DNA from: Campylorhamphus procurvoides
Lineage: Eukaryota > Chordata > Aves > Passeriformes > Dendrocolaptidae
DNA length: 64,000 nucleotides
Reading direction: 5' to 3'
Assembly: GCA_013396655.1 (NCBI GenBank)
Contig: WBMV01000026.1
Span: forward strand, 148,801 to 212,800
The translations under genes and the position numbers were made by a program. The notes under the pieces are model-generated. The model saw nothing but the letters and a program-made list of their open reading frames with translations. It ran no database searches and was not told where the DNA came from. Below are positions 47,013 to 59,900 of this stretch, piece by piece (the first letter of the stretch is position 1; each line of letters starts with the position of its first letter).

Positions 47013-49551
47013 GCCCCACAAACTCCCTGAGAGTAAATGCTGCGCTTTTTCTATACACTATATTTTGAAAGTGTATAAATAATCCACACATGAAGAACAT
47101 CATGTTTGAACACAGGAGCCCAAAACTGCAAGTCCACATGTAAAACTGAGCCACTGATTTCTCTTTGGAAAAAGAATTGGCAACATCAATAGCTAATTAT
47201 TTTTCATAAGTACTTAAAAAAAAAAAGAAAAATCTTGCCATGTATACTAAAGAGAGCATTTATGAGAGCTCATCAGCAAGGCAGAAACTGCCCTGACTCT
47301 TTACCAATATGATTCCAGAAAGTTTTTAAGAAGGTAGTCAATATCCTAGAATAATAAGTATTACTCAGTTCTTTCATCCTAAACGTGTTTTAATCACATT
47401 TGAATAAATAATTTTCCAGACCAACATAATTACTTTACACATCATGCAGACAGCTACAGTGGGAACAGCTCTGCTATTATTCTGGCAAAGAAGAGTGAAG
47501 AAATCTTGAGTCTAAGAAAAGATTAACATGTTTAATTTCAGTCTTTGCATTTAAAGTAATATTTTTAAAATGAGGTGTCCAAAATATATTTTCTCTATCT
47601 ACTTTCTTAACTACATTTTTCCTTTTAAAAATACAGCATTAAGCTCCTGAAAGAAAAAATAAAACAGAATCACTAACCTGAGCACGATCACAGAGAGGGA
47701 AGGATCTGAACAGTGCTCAAACACTGCTAAAGAAATATCCCTGCACTGGCAAGGTCATTGCTGTTTCATGGCCGGGACTCTGCTGACTGGACATTGCTAA
47801 AACAACCCAGTAGCAGGCTGGTCTTCTGAGGAAAACAAACACTTAGAAAATACCAAGTCCACTGAGCATATTTTCTCTTTGGATATGTTTGAGATTTTAG
47901 CTCAAGTTCTCATAAATGAAGTGTATTGCAGCTTCCTCTGCTTTCTCTCACTCCCCTCTCCATTTTTTTCCAGTGAAAATCAATGTTCATGAAAGCTGAA
48001 GGATAAGAACTTCAGAGACTAAAGGCCTCTAATTATCTAGAAAAGCACAAAAATCTATCCTTCCCCATTTAATCCTAGGAATGCCTCAACCCCTCTTTGC
48101 AAGGATCACCTCCCTAGGAGAGGAAAAAAGAAATCAGTTCAAGGAAACAGTTTGACCTTGAGCTTTCTGCTAAGCCTCCAGTGATGCTAATTATTGCCAA
48201 ATCTGACAAATTTCCTCATGGCAGTGTCACCTTGCTGTTAAAGAATACCCTGAGAGCCAAGTCACCAGCAAGCAGTCACTGCAAGGATCCAGGGGTCTGG
48301 GTACCACATTGTCTAAAATCACTTTGCTCTGAACTAAAAGCAACAACAAAATATTATGAAGATTAGATTGATCTTTTACTCCCCCACCCCACCAGCACAA
48401 ATGATTTCTATTGATTGAGAAAGAAAAATTGCTTAACAAAATGGCAGCATTCTGCGACAAAAGACTCCTCAAGCCAAAAGTCCAGAAATCTAATCAAGTT
48501 TGTCTTCCGATGGGATCTGAAACTCTTAAAAAAAAATGAAAAAAAAAATTGAATATACTGAAATGAAACACCAAACCTAGGCATTCTGATTTCAAATTAC
48601 TTCACTAAAGTTAGACCAGAATAGAAAGCATTTGAGAAAGCTACACTGAAAAAAAACCACATTAACTGACTGGCTGCTACTATCTCAATTCCAGAGTTTT
48701 AGATATGCATATCTACTGTAATAACTTAAAATTGACAGTTTCCAGGAGTTTCTTACACTTCAAACTAATGATTGCTATTTAAATGTGTAGCCAGATGCAG
48801 TCACCAGGACTGTTATGAAACCTCAGGACAGTAAGGGAAGGGAGGAAAATTTACATTATTGTTACCTAGATGAGCTGAATCTAGAATAGATTTCTACCAG
48901 TGTTATAATATAATAAAGCTATAATTTAGAATCATAAGCAGATGGAAATCCCTATATTACAGTGATATGCCTGGTCGGTTGGGAAAGCACCTTTAATAAA
49001 ATTAGGGTAAAAATGACTTAAGTTTCCAATTCTACCCATCCAGCTTACACATCCTTTTGAAGTTTATAGGGAAGCATCTCAAAAGGAAAGTCTGGTAATA
49101 TGGTATATTTGAGCCTTTTCATCAGTAACAAGGAGTGGTTAAATCATAAACCACTAAACAATTCAAAATATTTTTTAAAAAAGGTAAACCTGAACTTTGC
49201 CCAGAGGTAATGCAGTGTTATTAGAGTAGCAACTGATGAGTGCATTAAGTGCTCATTTAAGGGTATCTGCTGAAGACTTTAACCTGGATTCATGCCAAAG
49301 TTTTAACCTTCACACAGACTTCTCCCCCTGACCCATCCAGGTTTAGAGATGCTATCAAATCATTGAGTCATACGCTAGAAATCACTTTACACTTCAATCA
49401 AGGCGGGCAGCCATCTACTTCGAAGAGAAGATACTGGCGCAAATCACTAGTATTCAGAGTCTGCACAATACCCTTCTGAAAATTCCTCTCATCTCCCCAA
49501 GGACAAACAAGTACTGCTGCAGCAGACAATAGACTGACTAATCCTAAAGCA

Positions 49552-49688
49552 CTAGCACACGCGTACACACGCACACAAAAGAACTAAAAAAAACAAAGGC
49601 ACACAACAAAAAAGCCTACCCCAAAACAGAAAAAAAAATCACAACAAAAAAGCACTCATAAAAAACCCCACAGACCAAAAAAGCAACT
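49552..49688 (+). repeat. A+C-rich low-complexity tract
   Basis: Starts with an ACAC-rich part (acacgcgtacacacgcacac) and continues with AAAC, ACAA and AAAAAGC units. T is nearly absent. Confidence 0.75.
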
Positions 49689-50734
49689 ACAGAGGAAGTC
49701 TGTCCCTACCTATACACATAGATCAGTGCTGTGCCTTTGCACCACCACAGCTTTACAGCAGTGCTGCAGCATTACTCTAATACTAGCAAAAATTGAGCAA
49801 TAGCTAATGCTAACAACATTCAGACAAAGACCAGACAAATACAGCACAGAAAAGCTTTCATTGTGACATATACTAAAACTAAAGCATGCCCACCAAAAAA
49901 ATTAATCCTGTTGTTTTATCTGCATTACCAAGTCCTAAATGGGAGTTAGTCAGTCTTTGGAAAAACCTTGAAAAGTAGCAGGAAGATACAATGCCATTAT
50001 TCAGATTTTACATACAGGTGAAAATATATTAATACTCAATACTTAAGTAGTGTAGACCTTGGATGGGCTGACCAATTTCACAGTTGAGAGACATCTCTGC
50101 ATATCTGCAGTGATTTGTGCGCCTGGCACAGACTTAAAGTATCTCTGATCATCAATTATCTGGGCAAGGAAAACATGTTTAGTGTAAGATTTTTATTTTT
50201 TTCTCTAGGTTCGCATTGAGTCATTTTAAGGCTATATACATCGATATGTACAGATTCACTCTTGAATCATCAGTTTACAGAGTTTGCAGAGGAGCTGCAA
50301 CACAGAATGTATACAAACTAAATGGGTAGGGGCTGTAAAAGCAAGTGGGCAGAATATATTAAAAAAAACCACAGTCACAGCAACTTCAGCTGTATCTTAA
50401 TACACATTCAAAAAACTTACAGAATTCCATAATTAAGGGATAGCCTTCCATGTGTCTGCACCATGATGTTCTTAATGCAAACTCTTCTCTAAGACTTTTG
50501 CCCATTTTAATGTAAAAGATGGATGGCAACATTCATTGTGTGAACAGATAGATAAAATCTGGCTTTCTTTTTGTGTTCAGTGTGTGAACATGTGCTTTAC
50601 TTTAGCATGGTCCATTCTAACATGCTCTGCAAAAAGAATTATTAATTTGCTGCGGAATTTTTCTAGTATTTCTTGATATATTATTGGAGAACATCACAAA
50701 TATTAGTTTATTTTCAGCAGACTCCTTCTAGGAA

Positions 50735-50842
50735 TGCAATCATATTATTTTCAATTTTCAGATGAAGAAACGTAAGACAAAAAAAATAGCACATATTTAG
50801 TGATTTGGTGACAGGTAGCAAGGAATAAGATCTGCTATTTTT
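50735..50842 (-). mobile_element. Possible MIR-type SINE, reverse orientation
   Basis: The plus strand reads like the reverse complement of MIR: 'tattattttcaattttcaga' (for 'attcccattttacaga'), 'tgaagaaacgtaagaca' (for 'tgaggaaactgaggca'), 'tagtgatttggtgacaggta' (for 'aagtgacttgcccaaggtca') and 'gcaaggaataagatctg'. Gaps and substitutions are many. This is the third MIR-like match and the only one in this orientation. Confidence 0.5.
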
Positions 50843-51350
50843 TTATACCTCTTGATATTACTTGAGCTTTACATATCCAAACCATTCAACTTTTCTGTCA
50901 ATTTTGAGTGCTCAGCATGCCTCCCAGCTTCTCTCTTCTCTGAAAACTCAGATTTAAACAAGTTGACTAACACAATATAGGAGTTCAGTGGCACAGGCAT
51001 TGTTATAATCCAGTCCTTCAAGGCAGCACTGAACTACTTCACAGACATGACAGTGCCTTCTCTTCCTACCCTTCAGCTTGATTGATCCAATACCTTCTGG
51101 TTTCTGCATGAAATGAAACAAGGTTGTAAAAATCATTCATACTGAATCACAGAAACCCTGAATATCACTGTTTTCTATGTGTAAAAAGCAATTTTGGACC
51201 TCCCTATCAGTAACTGCTGAAGCCCCAAATTTCCTTCTCCCCTGTATGCAGAAACCTTCTGCCTAAATCCCCTCCATCCTGTCCACTGATGCATCTAGTG
51301 CCATCATAGCAAATAAACAAGTGGACAAACCCATCTCTTTGGCATTTCAG

Positions 51351-51390
51351 GCAGAAGGAGAGGATTAACTCTGCACCTAATATGTTAAAG
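51351..51390 (+). other. Exon-like segment of 40 nt (hypothesis)
   Basis: Acceptor ctttggcatttcag ends at 51350 and a strong donor AAG|gtaaga follows 51390. Only one frame is open: one leading base and 13 codons reading QKERINSAPNMLK. Its starting phase does not fit directly onto the 36.87 kb segment, which ends at phase 0, so the two would not be consecutive coding exons. Confidence 0.12.
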
Positions 51391-52463
51391 GTAAGATGAC
51401 TGTGAAGGTGTTATTGCAAGTGCACCAACATCTACACATACCCAGGCTCCTGCTGGCAGGCAAACACAGCTTGCTGTGCCACCAACCAAAACCAGGACAC
51501 TGGGCCACCAGACAACAGGAGACCACCTGAACATGGCCTGATGGCCAGCAGCACTGTGGGGGCTGTGTTTCCTGCTCCAGAGCAGTGGCGCATGAGCAGT
51601 CTGGGGACATCAGGACAGGTGTCTCTGTCCTGACCCAAACGCCCTGACCTCATCCCCTGAGCTGCACAGCAGCTGAGTTCAGCAGACAGTGGGAGAAACA
51701 GGAGAATAATGCTCCTCACCCTGACAAAGTACCCTACAGCTTAGGCATCTGAAACACTGGCTTGAATCTCCTTATGTAGGAAGTTTTTATCACTTAACTT
51801 CTACAACAGTGATGGACACTAGCACCCCAGGCTTTCTGACCACGTTCACTGCACACGCCTTGAGTCAGTTCAAAGCATTTCAAAACACTCCCTCAGGCCT
51901 GAGAGCCAGTGAACAGAAAACACCCAGTAGTTCCTTAGGTCCAGACAGCTTTCCAGATAAGCAACCAGAGCTGCTTCATTCTCCAGAATTTCCAAGGGAG
52001 CCTGGGAAACAGTACATGCTTGGGATTCTGCTTTGTTGAGGAGCTGTCCTGAATTTAAGTCATGTATGAACTATGAGAACCCAAGTTTACATTTTGTTTT
52101 TTTCCACATTTCTTCCCTTCTAAAACCTAATGAAGTCCTAAAGGATTTCCTAAAATAAACCCGATGAATTACTTGTGTGTTTCTGCATTCTATTTCCCCA
52201 GTGATGTTTAAAGTCCTGTTGAGTTTTACAGACAAGCTCCCAGCAGCATGAAGAAACAAAACTGGACCTTTGAATTTATGTTTCAATCCAACTACTGACA
52301 AATTTGTCACTTCCTTGACTTGAACTTTAAATTAAATCCTAGTCACATTAAGAAAGTCATCTCAAAGGTTACAAAAGTACACTGGAAGAGAACAACAGCT
52401 TATGTTCCAGAGTATGGTTCTGTCCAGGAGATGGACAAGTTTCATATTTCAGGGTCACCTGTG

Positions 52464-52528
52464 GGTGAAACTTTACCTTGGCTAAAGTAATCAAGACCTT
52501 TGGCGTTGAGTTCAATGAAACCAGGGTG
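52464..52528. repeat. Possible short palindromic ancient repeat
   Basis: The sequence runs from 'gtgaaactttaccttggc' to 'ggcgttgagttcaatgaaaccaggg'. It resembles an amniote element with 'gtgaaatcctggc...' at one end and 'ttgacttcaatgg..ccagga' at the other, arms roughly reverse-complementary. Similar single arms occur near 14920 and 59108. The match is weak. Confidence 0.3.
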
Positions 52529-53590
52529 TAGTTCTAAAAGGGAAAACAACACCCAACCCAGACCGTAATGAAAGAGATTAAATCTCCAGCAGAAGAGCCC
52601 TTGAGGTTCTCCGCACACAAGGAGACAGAAACATCTTGCCTTCGTCACCACTTCAAGCTCACTTGCAAAGCACAAGCAGTTGAATTTCTTAAATACCTGA
52701 CAGGTTTTCTTATATTGAGAGATTTGTCCTTTACTGTTTTTTTTTTTTTTAAACTTGAATTATTTCTATTGCAGCTATCCTTTTGATCTCTGTGCTATTT
52801 TTACGGATACTTTTCAAAATACTCCAACATTTATCTGCTTTCTGAGAAGCCAAAGAAGGAAATTTGTTCCTGCCAGGCAGGGAGGGGAAAAAAACCAAAA
52901 CCAAAACAACATTCCTCCCTATCATATTTTAGTATGGCGTTTCAACACTAACATTAATTAAACAACACCTGTTTGTACAAGCTGAAGAACCGATCCCATT
53001 AGATTTAAAAGCTAAACAGGATAAAGTTATCAGGACAAACTCCAATCCCAAAATAGTTTTATTGCACATATCCAGTCCTGTCTTTTCTCTGTGAACAATC
53101 ACAGAATTTGAGGGATTAAAAAAAGCCTAGATTTCCCAAATACAGTCTCAATTATTTCCTTTTTTATTTTTTTTTGTCTGGTAAGAACTCAGAAACATGA
53201 TAAACTAATTTGACCTCCCCATCACATTTTTCTTCAGTTTGATATTAAAGAGTGGAATTATTTGACCTCTCTTTTCTCATGTTTATTTCCACCACTTGGC
53301 TTACATCTTTCTGTCATCTCTCTTTTACCAACAGTAGATGGCACCAGTAATTTCTATATTCATTACAATACCAAGGGGTTTTGTTGTTTTTAACTTCCAT
53401 GGTTATATTTTCCTGACTATATTCTATGGGTTTCTTTAACTAGTCACCATTACAAAATTCTGCTCGTGAAAGTCTCCTGATTTGTTGGCACGTGCTTCAT
53501 TTAAGTACCTACTGATTATTCACGTTTGGGATAATACCTCCTAAAACTATAGCTTGATACAATGCCAAAACAGTAATTTTCTGCCTTAAC

Positions 53591-53690
53591 TTTAATTACT
53601 TTACTAAAATTGCATTAATTTGATAACTGAAACTTGAATTTTTAATTACTTTCTTGAAATTGTACTAATTTAATAACAGCAACTAAAAAT
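53591..53690 (+). repeat. Two-copy 50-bp tandem duplication
   Basis: Copies at 53591-53640 and 53641-53690 start with the same tttaattacttt and share most bases over the first 44 positions (differences are scattered substitutions, no gaps), diverging toward the end. The amount of divergence implies an old duplication. Confidence 0.75.
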
Positions 53691-54267
53691 TCTGCTAGCC
53701 ATATTCTTGTTTTCAAAAAAGAACTTATTTTTGCCACATAATTCAAAAAGTTCCCCAACAACACTAGCTGAGGATATACATTTAAAATGCAGAAACTAGG
53801 CAGCAACTCTGTTCGTGTTTAGGTCAATGGTTTGTTTTACCCTTAGACTCATCTACAGGCTCATACTTCTTTGTGCTATTCAGGTCTAAGCCTAATTATT
53901 CAAACAAAAAAAAGTTGCATCAGATTTTTTTAGATATATCTGTAAAAATGTATATTTACACATGAAAATGCACACATATATGTATATAAACACACTCTCC
54001 TAGACAAGAAAACAGTTACACCAAGAGTCTGTCTCTGATTGCCAGATGTAGAAAATATTTTTTTGTGTCTTAAACTCTCTATTACTGTTCCCCCCAAAAT
54101 ACCCCTAAAAGAAACCAACCCTAAAATCTCCATTGTGGATACATATATTTAGTTGATCACTACAAGTTCCTTTCATACTCTATGGGAATATGTAAACACT
54201 TTTAGGATGTACTTTGGCTTAGTATATTTGGTCAGATGAATTCCACTTTTAATTTCATAGGGTTTGA

Positions 54268-54300
54268 AACAAATTTATTAATGATTTAACAAATTTATTA
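54268..54300 (+). repeat. Direct repeat of 13 bp, period 20
   Basis: aacaaatttatta is repeated exactly, with atgattt between the copies. Confidence 0.75.
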
Positions 54301-56596
54301 TTATAATTTTGCAAGTACTTGTAATTTGACATTGTAACTTGGTTTACTACATACATTTATATACATATGCCAACATAAATGGCAAGAAACCCCAGCACAA
54401 AGGCCACAAATAGAAAAGGATGAAAGGACATGATTCTTTGGAATCATGATTTCAAAATTCACCTTGAGAAACCGTTCCAATGCACTGGGTGAAAGCATCA
54501 CAAACTTAAAAGGAAGACTGTCCCTCTGACCTACAATAATGGATTGCTGACCTATTGAGTTCAGAGATCAATTGGCTTCCTGCATCTCAAGAACAAGTAC
54601 AGCAGGCACTTACAGCGCTCAGATCAATGGGTTTCCTTTCTCTGTGACCCACAACATCCGATATCTGTACAAAGTTAATGTTCATCCCCACTCCCACCCT
54701 AAACTAATGATCCCCAAGTTCCTGTTGGTGTCAGAATGACTTGTGTTCAGGTCTTCATGTGAAGAATCTGCTGCCCCCACAGAGAAAAGAAAAATATGTT
54801 TGCAAAGAGTCATAGTCACTGAGCTACCACAAAATGACAGTGAATTAGGTAAAAGGCAACTGAATGCCACAGCTGTGAAGCTCATGAGGTTTTCAAAAGC
54901 TTGCAGTGACCAGGAGTTACAGAAGATGTTTTCTGTTTGTTATTGGCCTATGCCTTCTGGGGAAAGGAAGTAGAAGAAAAAAAAGAAAAGATATTTTATT
55001 TTAAATCATTAAGAATAAGAGCACAGAGACAGTGCGTAACAAATTATTGGACCTTACTGAGGAATAACTCTGAACTTGCATTTCAGCCCACTGCAGCGTG
55101 CCTACCTCAAAGTCAGGAGAATACACTGAAGTTGCTTGTGGCTGTATTTTTCTTAGAACTAAATTAACAGAAATCCATCTCACATCTAGAAAAAGACTGC
55201 TTTAAGCTCTGAGTGATCTGCAGAGAATCTGAAAAGCAACCAGAGTTATTATGCATAGTCTATACCTGAGTGGTGTTTCAGGTGTTGACTGGGCAGGAGG
55301 GATGGCTCTGGCTGACAGCGCTGGGCTGCAGTTGGGCTGGAGGTCCAGGCTGAGCACATCCTTCAGGGCACACTGGAGGGTGGCAGGAGCAGCTCCTTCC
55401 CCCTTATCCCCTTTTTCCTGTTCAGGTCATGGCTATCCCTAGCCCCGCATTCCGCATATAACAAATGTGTTTGCTTTTTAATATTTCTCATTTGGAACAG
55501 GCTAGAGTTTGGGGTTGGTTTTTTATCTAAATGACTCTCAAGCTGATCCAAGTCTCCACTGTTAAAACCCTTCCTGGGCTACTCTGCAAAACAACATTGT
55601 TAGAGATCTTTCTGCTTCCATCTTACACTCTATTTGTGGTTCCTCATTTCAATAATATAAACTTTTAGGACCATTCTGCCTTTATTCTCAGATGAAAACA
55701 GAAAGAAAACAAAAACAATCAAGCAGCCAAGCACAAATGCAAATTTGTTTCATTCAAAATAATTCAGTATATCTAACTTCAAGACGCAATTTCTTCTGCA
55801 TGGAAAAAAAAAAAAGGAAAATGAAATGTTCTGGCTTTTAGAATTGCAATATTACTAAAAGAAAAGAAATCAAGGTCAGTAAGAGCTGGAAAAGTCTGCT
55901 GAATACTTGCAATTCATTACAAATATATTGTAATGCTTTCTGCAATCTTTTAATTGAATCCTCTTCAATTTCTAACAGGCTCCTTCTGTAAAAAAAAAAA
56001 TCCCATATCTTATATTATTTATATAGCAAAATTGCCCCAAATATTGTAAATTCGGACGTTACAGGATCTACTTTTTTTTCCAACATTATGAACAAAACTT
56101 GCAACAAAAAAATAATATGTACTTGAGAGTAGTACAGAAACACCACCTTAATAAAATAGCACAATCACAACCGCAAATCAAGACGTTAAAAGCTCTTGAT
56201 CCACACCTTCTATTTTTCCCATGACAATAATTGGTGACATCCCAGGTATCTGCTAGAATAAGCAGGTATAATTAAGAGCTATAATTAAAGTACTCCAAAT
56301 CAATCTCACTCTAAGTGCAGTTATATCTGCTACACTACAGTTTCTAGATTTCAGTATAATCCTGGGATAAATGTTAAGTGAAGAATGAATGCTATTGAAC
56401 TTATAGAAGACTTTGGTGGATCATAGTAACTCTTTAAATAAATACAAAGTAGTTACTGCTACAAATAAAATAATCTCTTCTCTGCTTCTATAAAATGACC
56501 TTGAACTGCAATAATGCAGATTTGGGTTAGAGAGCTGAAAAAACCCACTTCTGGTATAAGAGAGGCACAAGAACAGACTGACTGGCTACAAAGACT

Positions 56597-56743
56597 ATGG
56601 AATTTCCATTACTGAAAATCTTTAAGAAAGAGCCAGATAAACATCTGTCAGGAAGTACGTAGGTATAGTTGATCCTGCCTCCAGATAAGAGAGGAGTTAG
56701 ATGAGCTCTCAAGTTCTCAGGCAACCCTCTTCTAATTTTTATC
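56597..56743 (+). mobile_element. Ancient CR1/L3-like LINE 3' tail
   Basis: The plus strand reads 'tatggaatttccattactga', 'aaatctttaagaaagagcca', 'gataaacatctgtcaggaag', 'taggtatagttgatcctgcc', 'gttagatgagctctcaag' and 'ttctaatttttat'. This parallels the older CR1 families known from reptiles and birds ('...gacaaacacctgtcaggga...taggtatacttggtcctgcc...actagatgacctctcgagg...'). No intact coding remains. It is a different and much older family than the copies at 15.5 or 63.6 kb. Confidence 0.75.
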
Positions 56744-56929
56744 TAAGTAACAGAGATGCCATTTTTATGTGATTAGTAGATACTGTAATAATAAAGTAAC
56801 TCTAGTTCTCATTTCTAAATTCTTTTCGCAGAAACTTCTGGAACACTCTCACTGAAGAATTCAAAAGTCATCAAATTTTCTTTTACTCCCCCTCCAAAGA
56901 GAAAAGCCTCAAAATCCCAATAAACTCTT

Positions 56930-56968
56930 CTAATTAATTTTTCTACAATTAATTTTCTACAATTAATT
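56930..56968 (+). repeat. Tandem 14-bp repeat, about three copies
   Basis: Units of the form ctacaattaatttt repeat head to tail, the first copy being slightly diverged (ctaattaattttt). The array consists largely of TTAATT cores. Confidence 0.75.
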
Positions 56969-59900
56969 TGTCTGTTAACATTTTAAGTCATAAACATGAT
57001 TTTTCAAATACAACTACTGTGCAATACAGCAAAGTAGATTATAAATAAAATGTGATTGATTTGATCTTTGATCTTAATGTAACAGTTTTCCTTAATGACA
57101 AAAAGCTAGTGAGAGATCCCATTTTACAGTTAATTTTGCCTAACAGACCAGAACTGTATAGCTTGAATGATCTGCCAAAATAGAGAACTTGTTTTCCCGT
57201 TTCTCTGCCAAACAACATATACATATGCACATGCACTCATACAACTACATGGCTTAGACTACCTCTTGTAACTGAGACACTGCTATTTACTAAATAGCAC
57301 TTGGTCCTTGCACTGAATTTTATTCGTGGGTGCACATTGCTGGTTTCTCCCCAGGGCTATTTACCCTATCACCTATTTGAGTGAAAATAAAGAATCTGTT
57401 TTTTAATATTACAGTGCGTCAGTAGGTTTAAGCATATGAAAAATCCCATTAGGTAAAAACTACTTGTGTTTGCATAATTTAGGCACACACTTGAGTCCTG
57501 GTGGATCACAACCTGTATGAAGTATATGTGAGAGTGCAGCAGTAGCTGCTTAATTTTGTCTATAGCACAAATATAGGCCTAAGAAGTGAGACCCTTCAAT
57601 TATTTACACATTTAAAATATTTCTCTTAGGTCACCTGGCACTATCTTAGACCTTTATCATCCCCTCTCAACATCATCACTATTTACATATTTACTTTTTA
57701 TCATGAAGCCATCATTTGTGTTTTATGTGGAAAATCTGCCATTTCTGCCCCGAATACATAATTTAGAGCATTGTCAAAAACAAAAGGCATTTGCTGATGT
57801 GGAACGTCTGTGGGGTTTGTGAATTTGGACTCTTCCCAACATTCCTTTTCTTTTTTTTTTACTTTCCCTCTCTCATTTCACTGATTTCAAGCAGTTGGGT
57901 TTTTTTAGAGCAAAGATTACACCCTTGTTTCCCCAAACCATATGTTCCCGATAACATTAAATTCTTTACGCCCCTTCCCTTATTTCAAAAAGAGGAAAGC
58001 AAGCTACATCCATGCCAAATTTCAGAGGAATTTCAAGGTGTCTTAAAATTTAATTTCACAGAAATGTGCTTAAATTATTTGTCCAATGAGATGTAGGTTG
58101 GAGCCAATCACCCAAATTGCTTGGATGCAGTCAGACTTCCATTGCACATTTAAAATCTTTTATTTAATTTGGGGAAGGGGGGGGGCAGAGAACTCTAATC
58201 ACCAGCTAATCCTTTAACTTCCCTTTTACCTCAGGGGACCTGGTAACTTGTTTCTGTTCATTATGACACATGGCAGTAAATTTGTGAAGTGCGCTCTTCT
58301 GAAAAACTGGATTTGGCATGGAAGGTCCGCAGCACCGAGCTGCCCTAGAGCTGGAGAAATACTTTTGCTTCCAGCTTACTCCTCTCCAAGACATGAGGCC
58401 TTGTAAGCAACATTCTTCTAGACCTCGCTCTTTCAGCAAAGGTTTTCCTGTGACTGTGACCTCAGCTAACTCTTCCCTGCTCTCAGCCACAACTGAATTT
58501 ATACAGGCAGGCTGAAGCTTTTTGTGCCTTATACAAGTAAGCTACAGAAACCCTCCGAGGGCAACAAGAGCAGCAGTCGTTCTTGTCATCCTCTTTTAAC
58601 ACATATTAAATGCAGCATTAGTCCTGACACTGAATTAATTCTTCAGGGAAATTATTAAATCTTAAAACACATAATAATTAAAGAAACATCATCCATTATG
58701 TATCCTATCAACTACCATAGCTCCAAAATCAAGATTCTCACATTACTTTATTTACTACAACACCTCTGCTCACAACATAAGAGTGTACCTTAGTCAGAGT
58801 TACTCTGACTGAGAAATCCATTTCAGGGCCTTGCTGTGTTGTTCTACATTTAAAAGAAATTTCTTCCAGCAATCATCAAAATTACAAGCTTGTGCTCTTA
58901 CTTAAGCAAGTAGTTATGAACACTTCAAAAGATTTACATAAGGATTTTAATGAGGCTCTAGTGATTTTTCTATCAGAGTATAGTTAATGCAAACCTGACA
59001 TACCCTAAATTATTGTCATATTTTTGCCAAATTTTGGGAAAATTCACCCTGTGAGAAGCTGTAACAATATCTGACATCGGCAAAGATGTTGATTTGGCTG
59101 TTCTCAGCAATTCCCATTGAATTCAACAGCCTTTTGTTAATTTCATTTCTGCAGGCTTGTGGAAAGGAATAAACCAGGATATGAACTTTCTGCTTGCACA
59201 TAAGTCCTTTTCAATTTCCAGACCGAGACATCTCAGTTGTGACTTTGCATTCAAGAGTATTACACATTTTGACTGACTTGTGCCTGCCAGCTCAGCCAGA
59301 CAAACCTCCCACCATGTGACAGGTTCTGAGCTCGCTGCCATCAGTGCCACGACAGCTCGGAGCAGCACTCAGGGCAGTCTACTGCTGTGTCTTCCCACGA
59401 GCCATATAAACTGCTTGGCGTGCCAGATACACTTCCCTGGCTCCAGCCTGGCTTCCCTGGGACTGGGCAACCCAAAACTAAATGATAAAGAAAAATAAGG
59501 GATGTCTGTGTGAAGGATTTGGGAAGTGAGAAGAAAAACCTAAAAGAGCTCAATCTCAGTTTTACCCTGCCCCATCCAAGGGGATTTTTGTGCAACCACA
59601 AAGGAAGTAAAACTGGAGTAAAACTTGAAGAGCTGATGCTGCTTAACTGGGAGATTTTTTATGCATTTTTGATATGAAAGCAAATAATACTGCTTTTGCT
59701 TCCCTGAAGCACAACAGGTTCAGCTACTTCAGTTCTACAACTCTTGGGAATGATTTCCCATTGAGTCAGTGGGACCCATGTCTGATTTGGGCTCCAGGAT
59801 TTTAACCAAACAATAGATTTGTATTCAATATGCAGAAGGAATCTGGAGTCAATTAAATCAATCTGTAAAACAGAAATGGACCAACACTGAGGAACATCCA

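Larger units (their letters stand above)
45126..50734. other. Non-coding DNA, no recognised gene
   Basis: Anonymous sequence apart from the C-rich island at 46.88-47.01 kb and the A+C tract at 49.6 kb. A frame on the minus strand at 46837-47154 (105 codons) is Gly/Arg-rich only because it reads the G-rich strand of the island. Confidence 0.5.
50843..56596. other. Non-coding DNA, no recognised gene
   Basis: Includes a GC-richer stop-poor patch at 51420-51720 with a 95-codon minus-strand frame that I do not recognise, an exon-like segment at 51351-51390, a possible palindromic ancient repeat at 52464-52528, and tandem or direct repeats at 53.6 and 54.3 kb. A T14 run lies at 52737-52750. Confidence 0.5.

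Noticed and set aside
46837..47154. 105-codon Gly/Arg-rich minus-strand frame
   Set aside because: The Gly/Arg stretch follows directly from the G-rich repeat strand at 46.88-47.01 kb.
58206..58490. 94-codon minus-strand frame that looks hydrophilic
   Set aside because: The start is GTG, no ATG lies between the upstream stop and this point, a plus-strand frame overlaps, and no domain is recognised.
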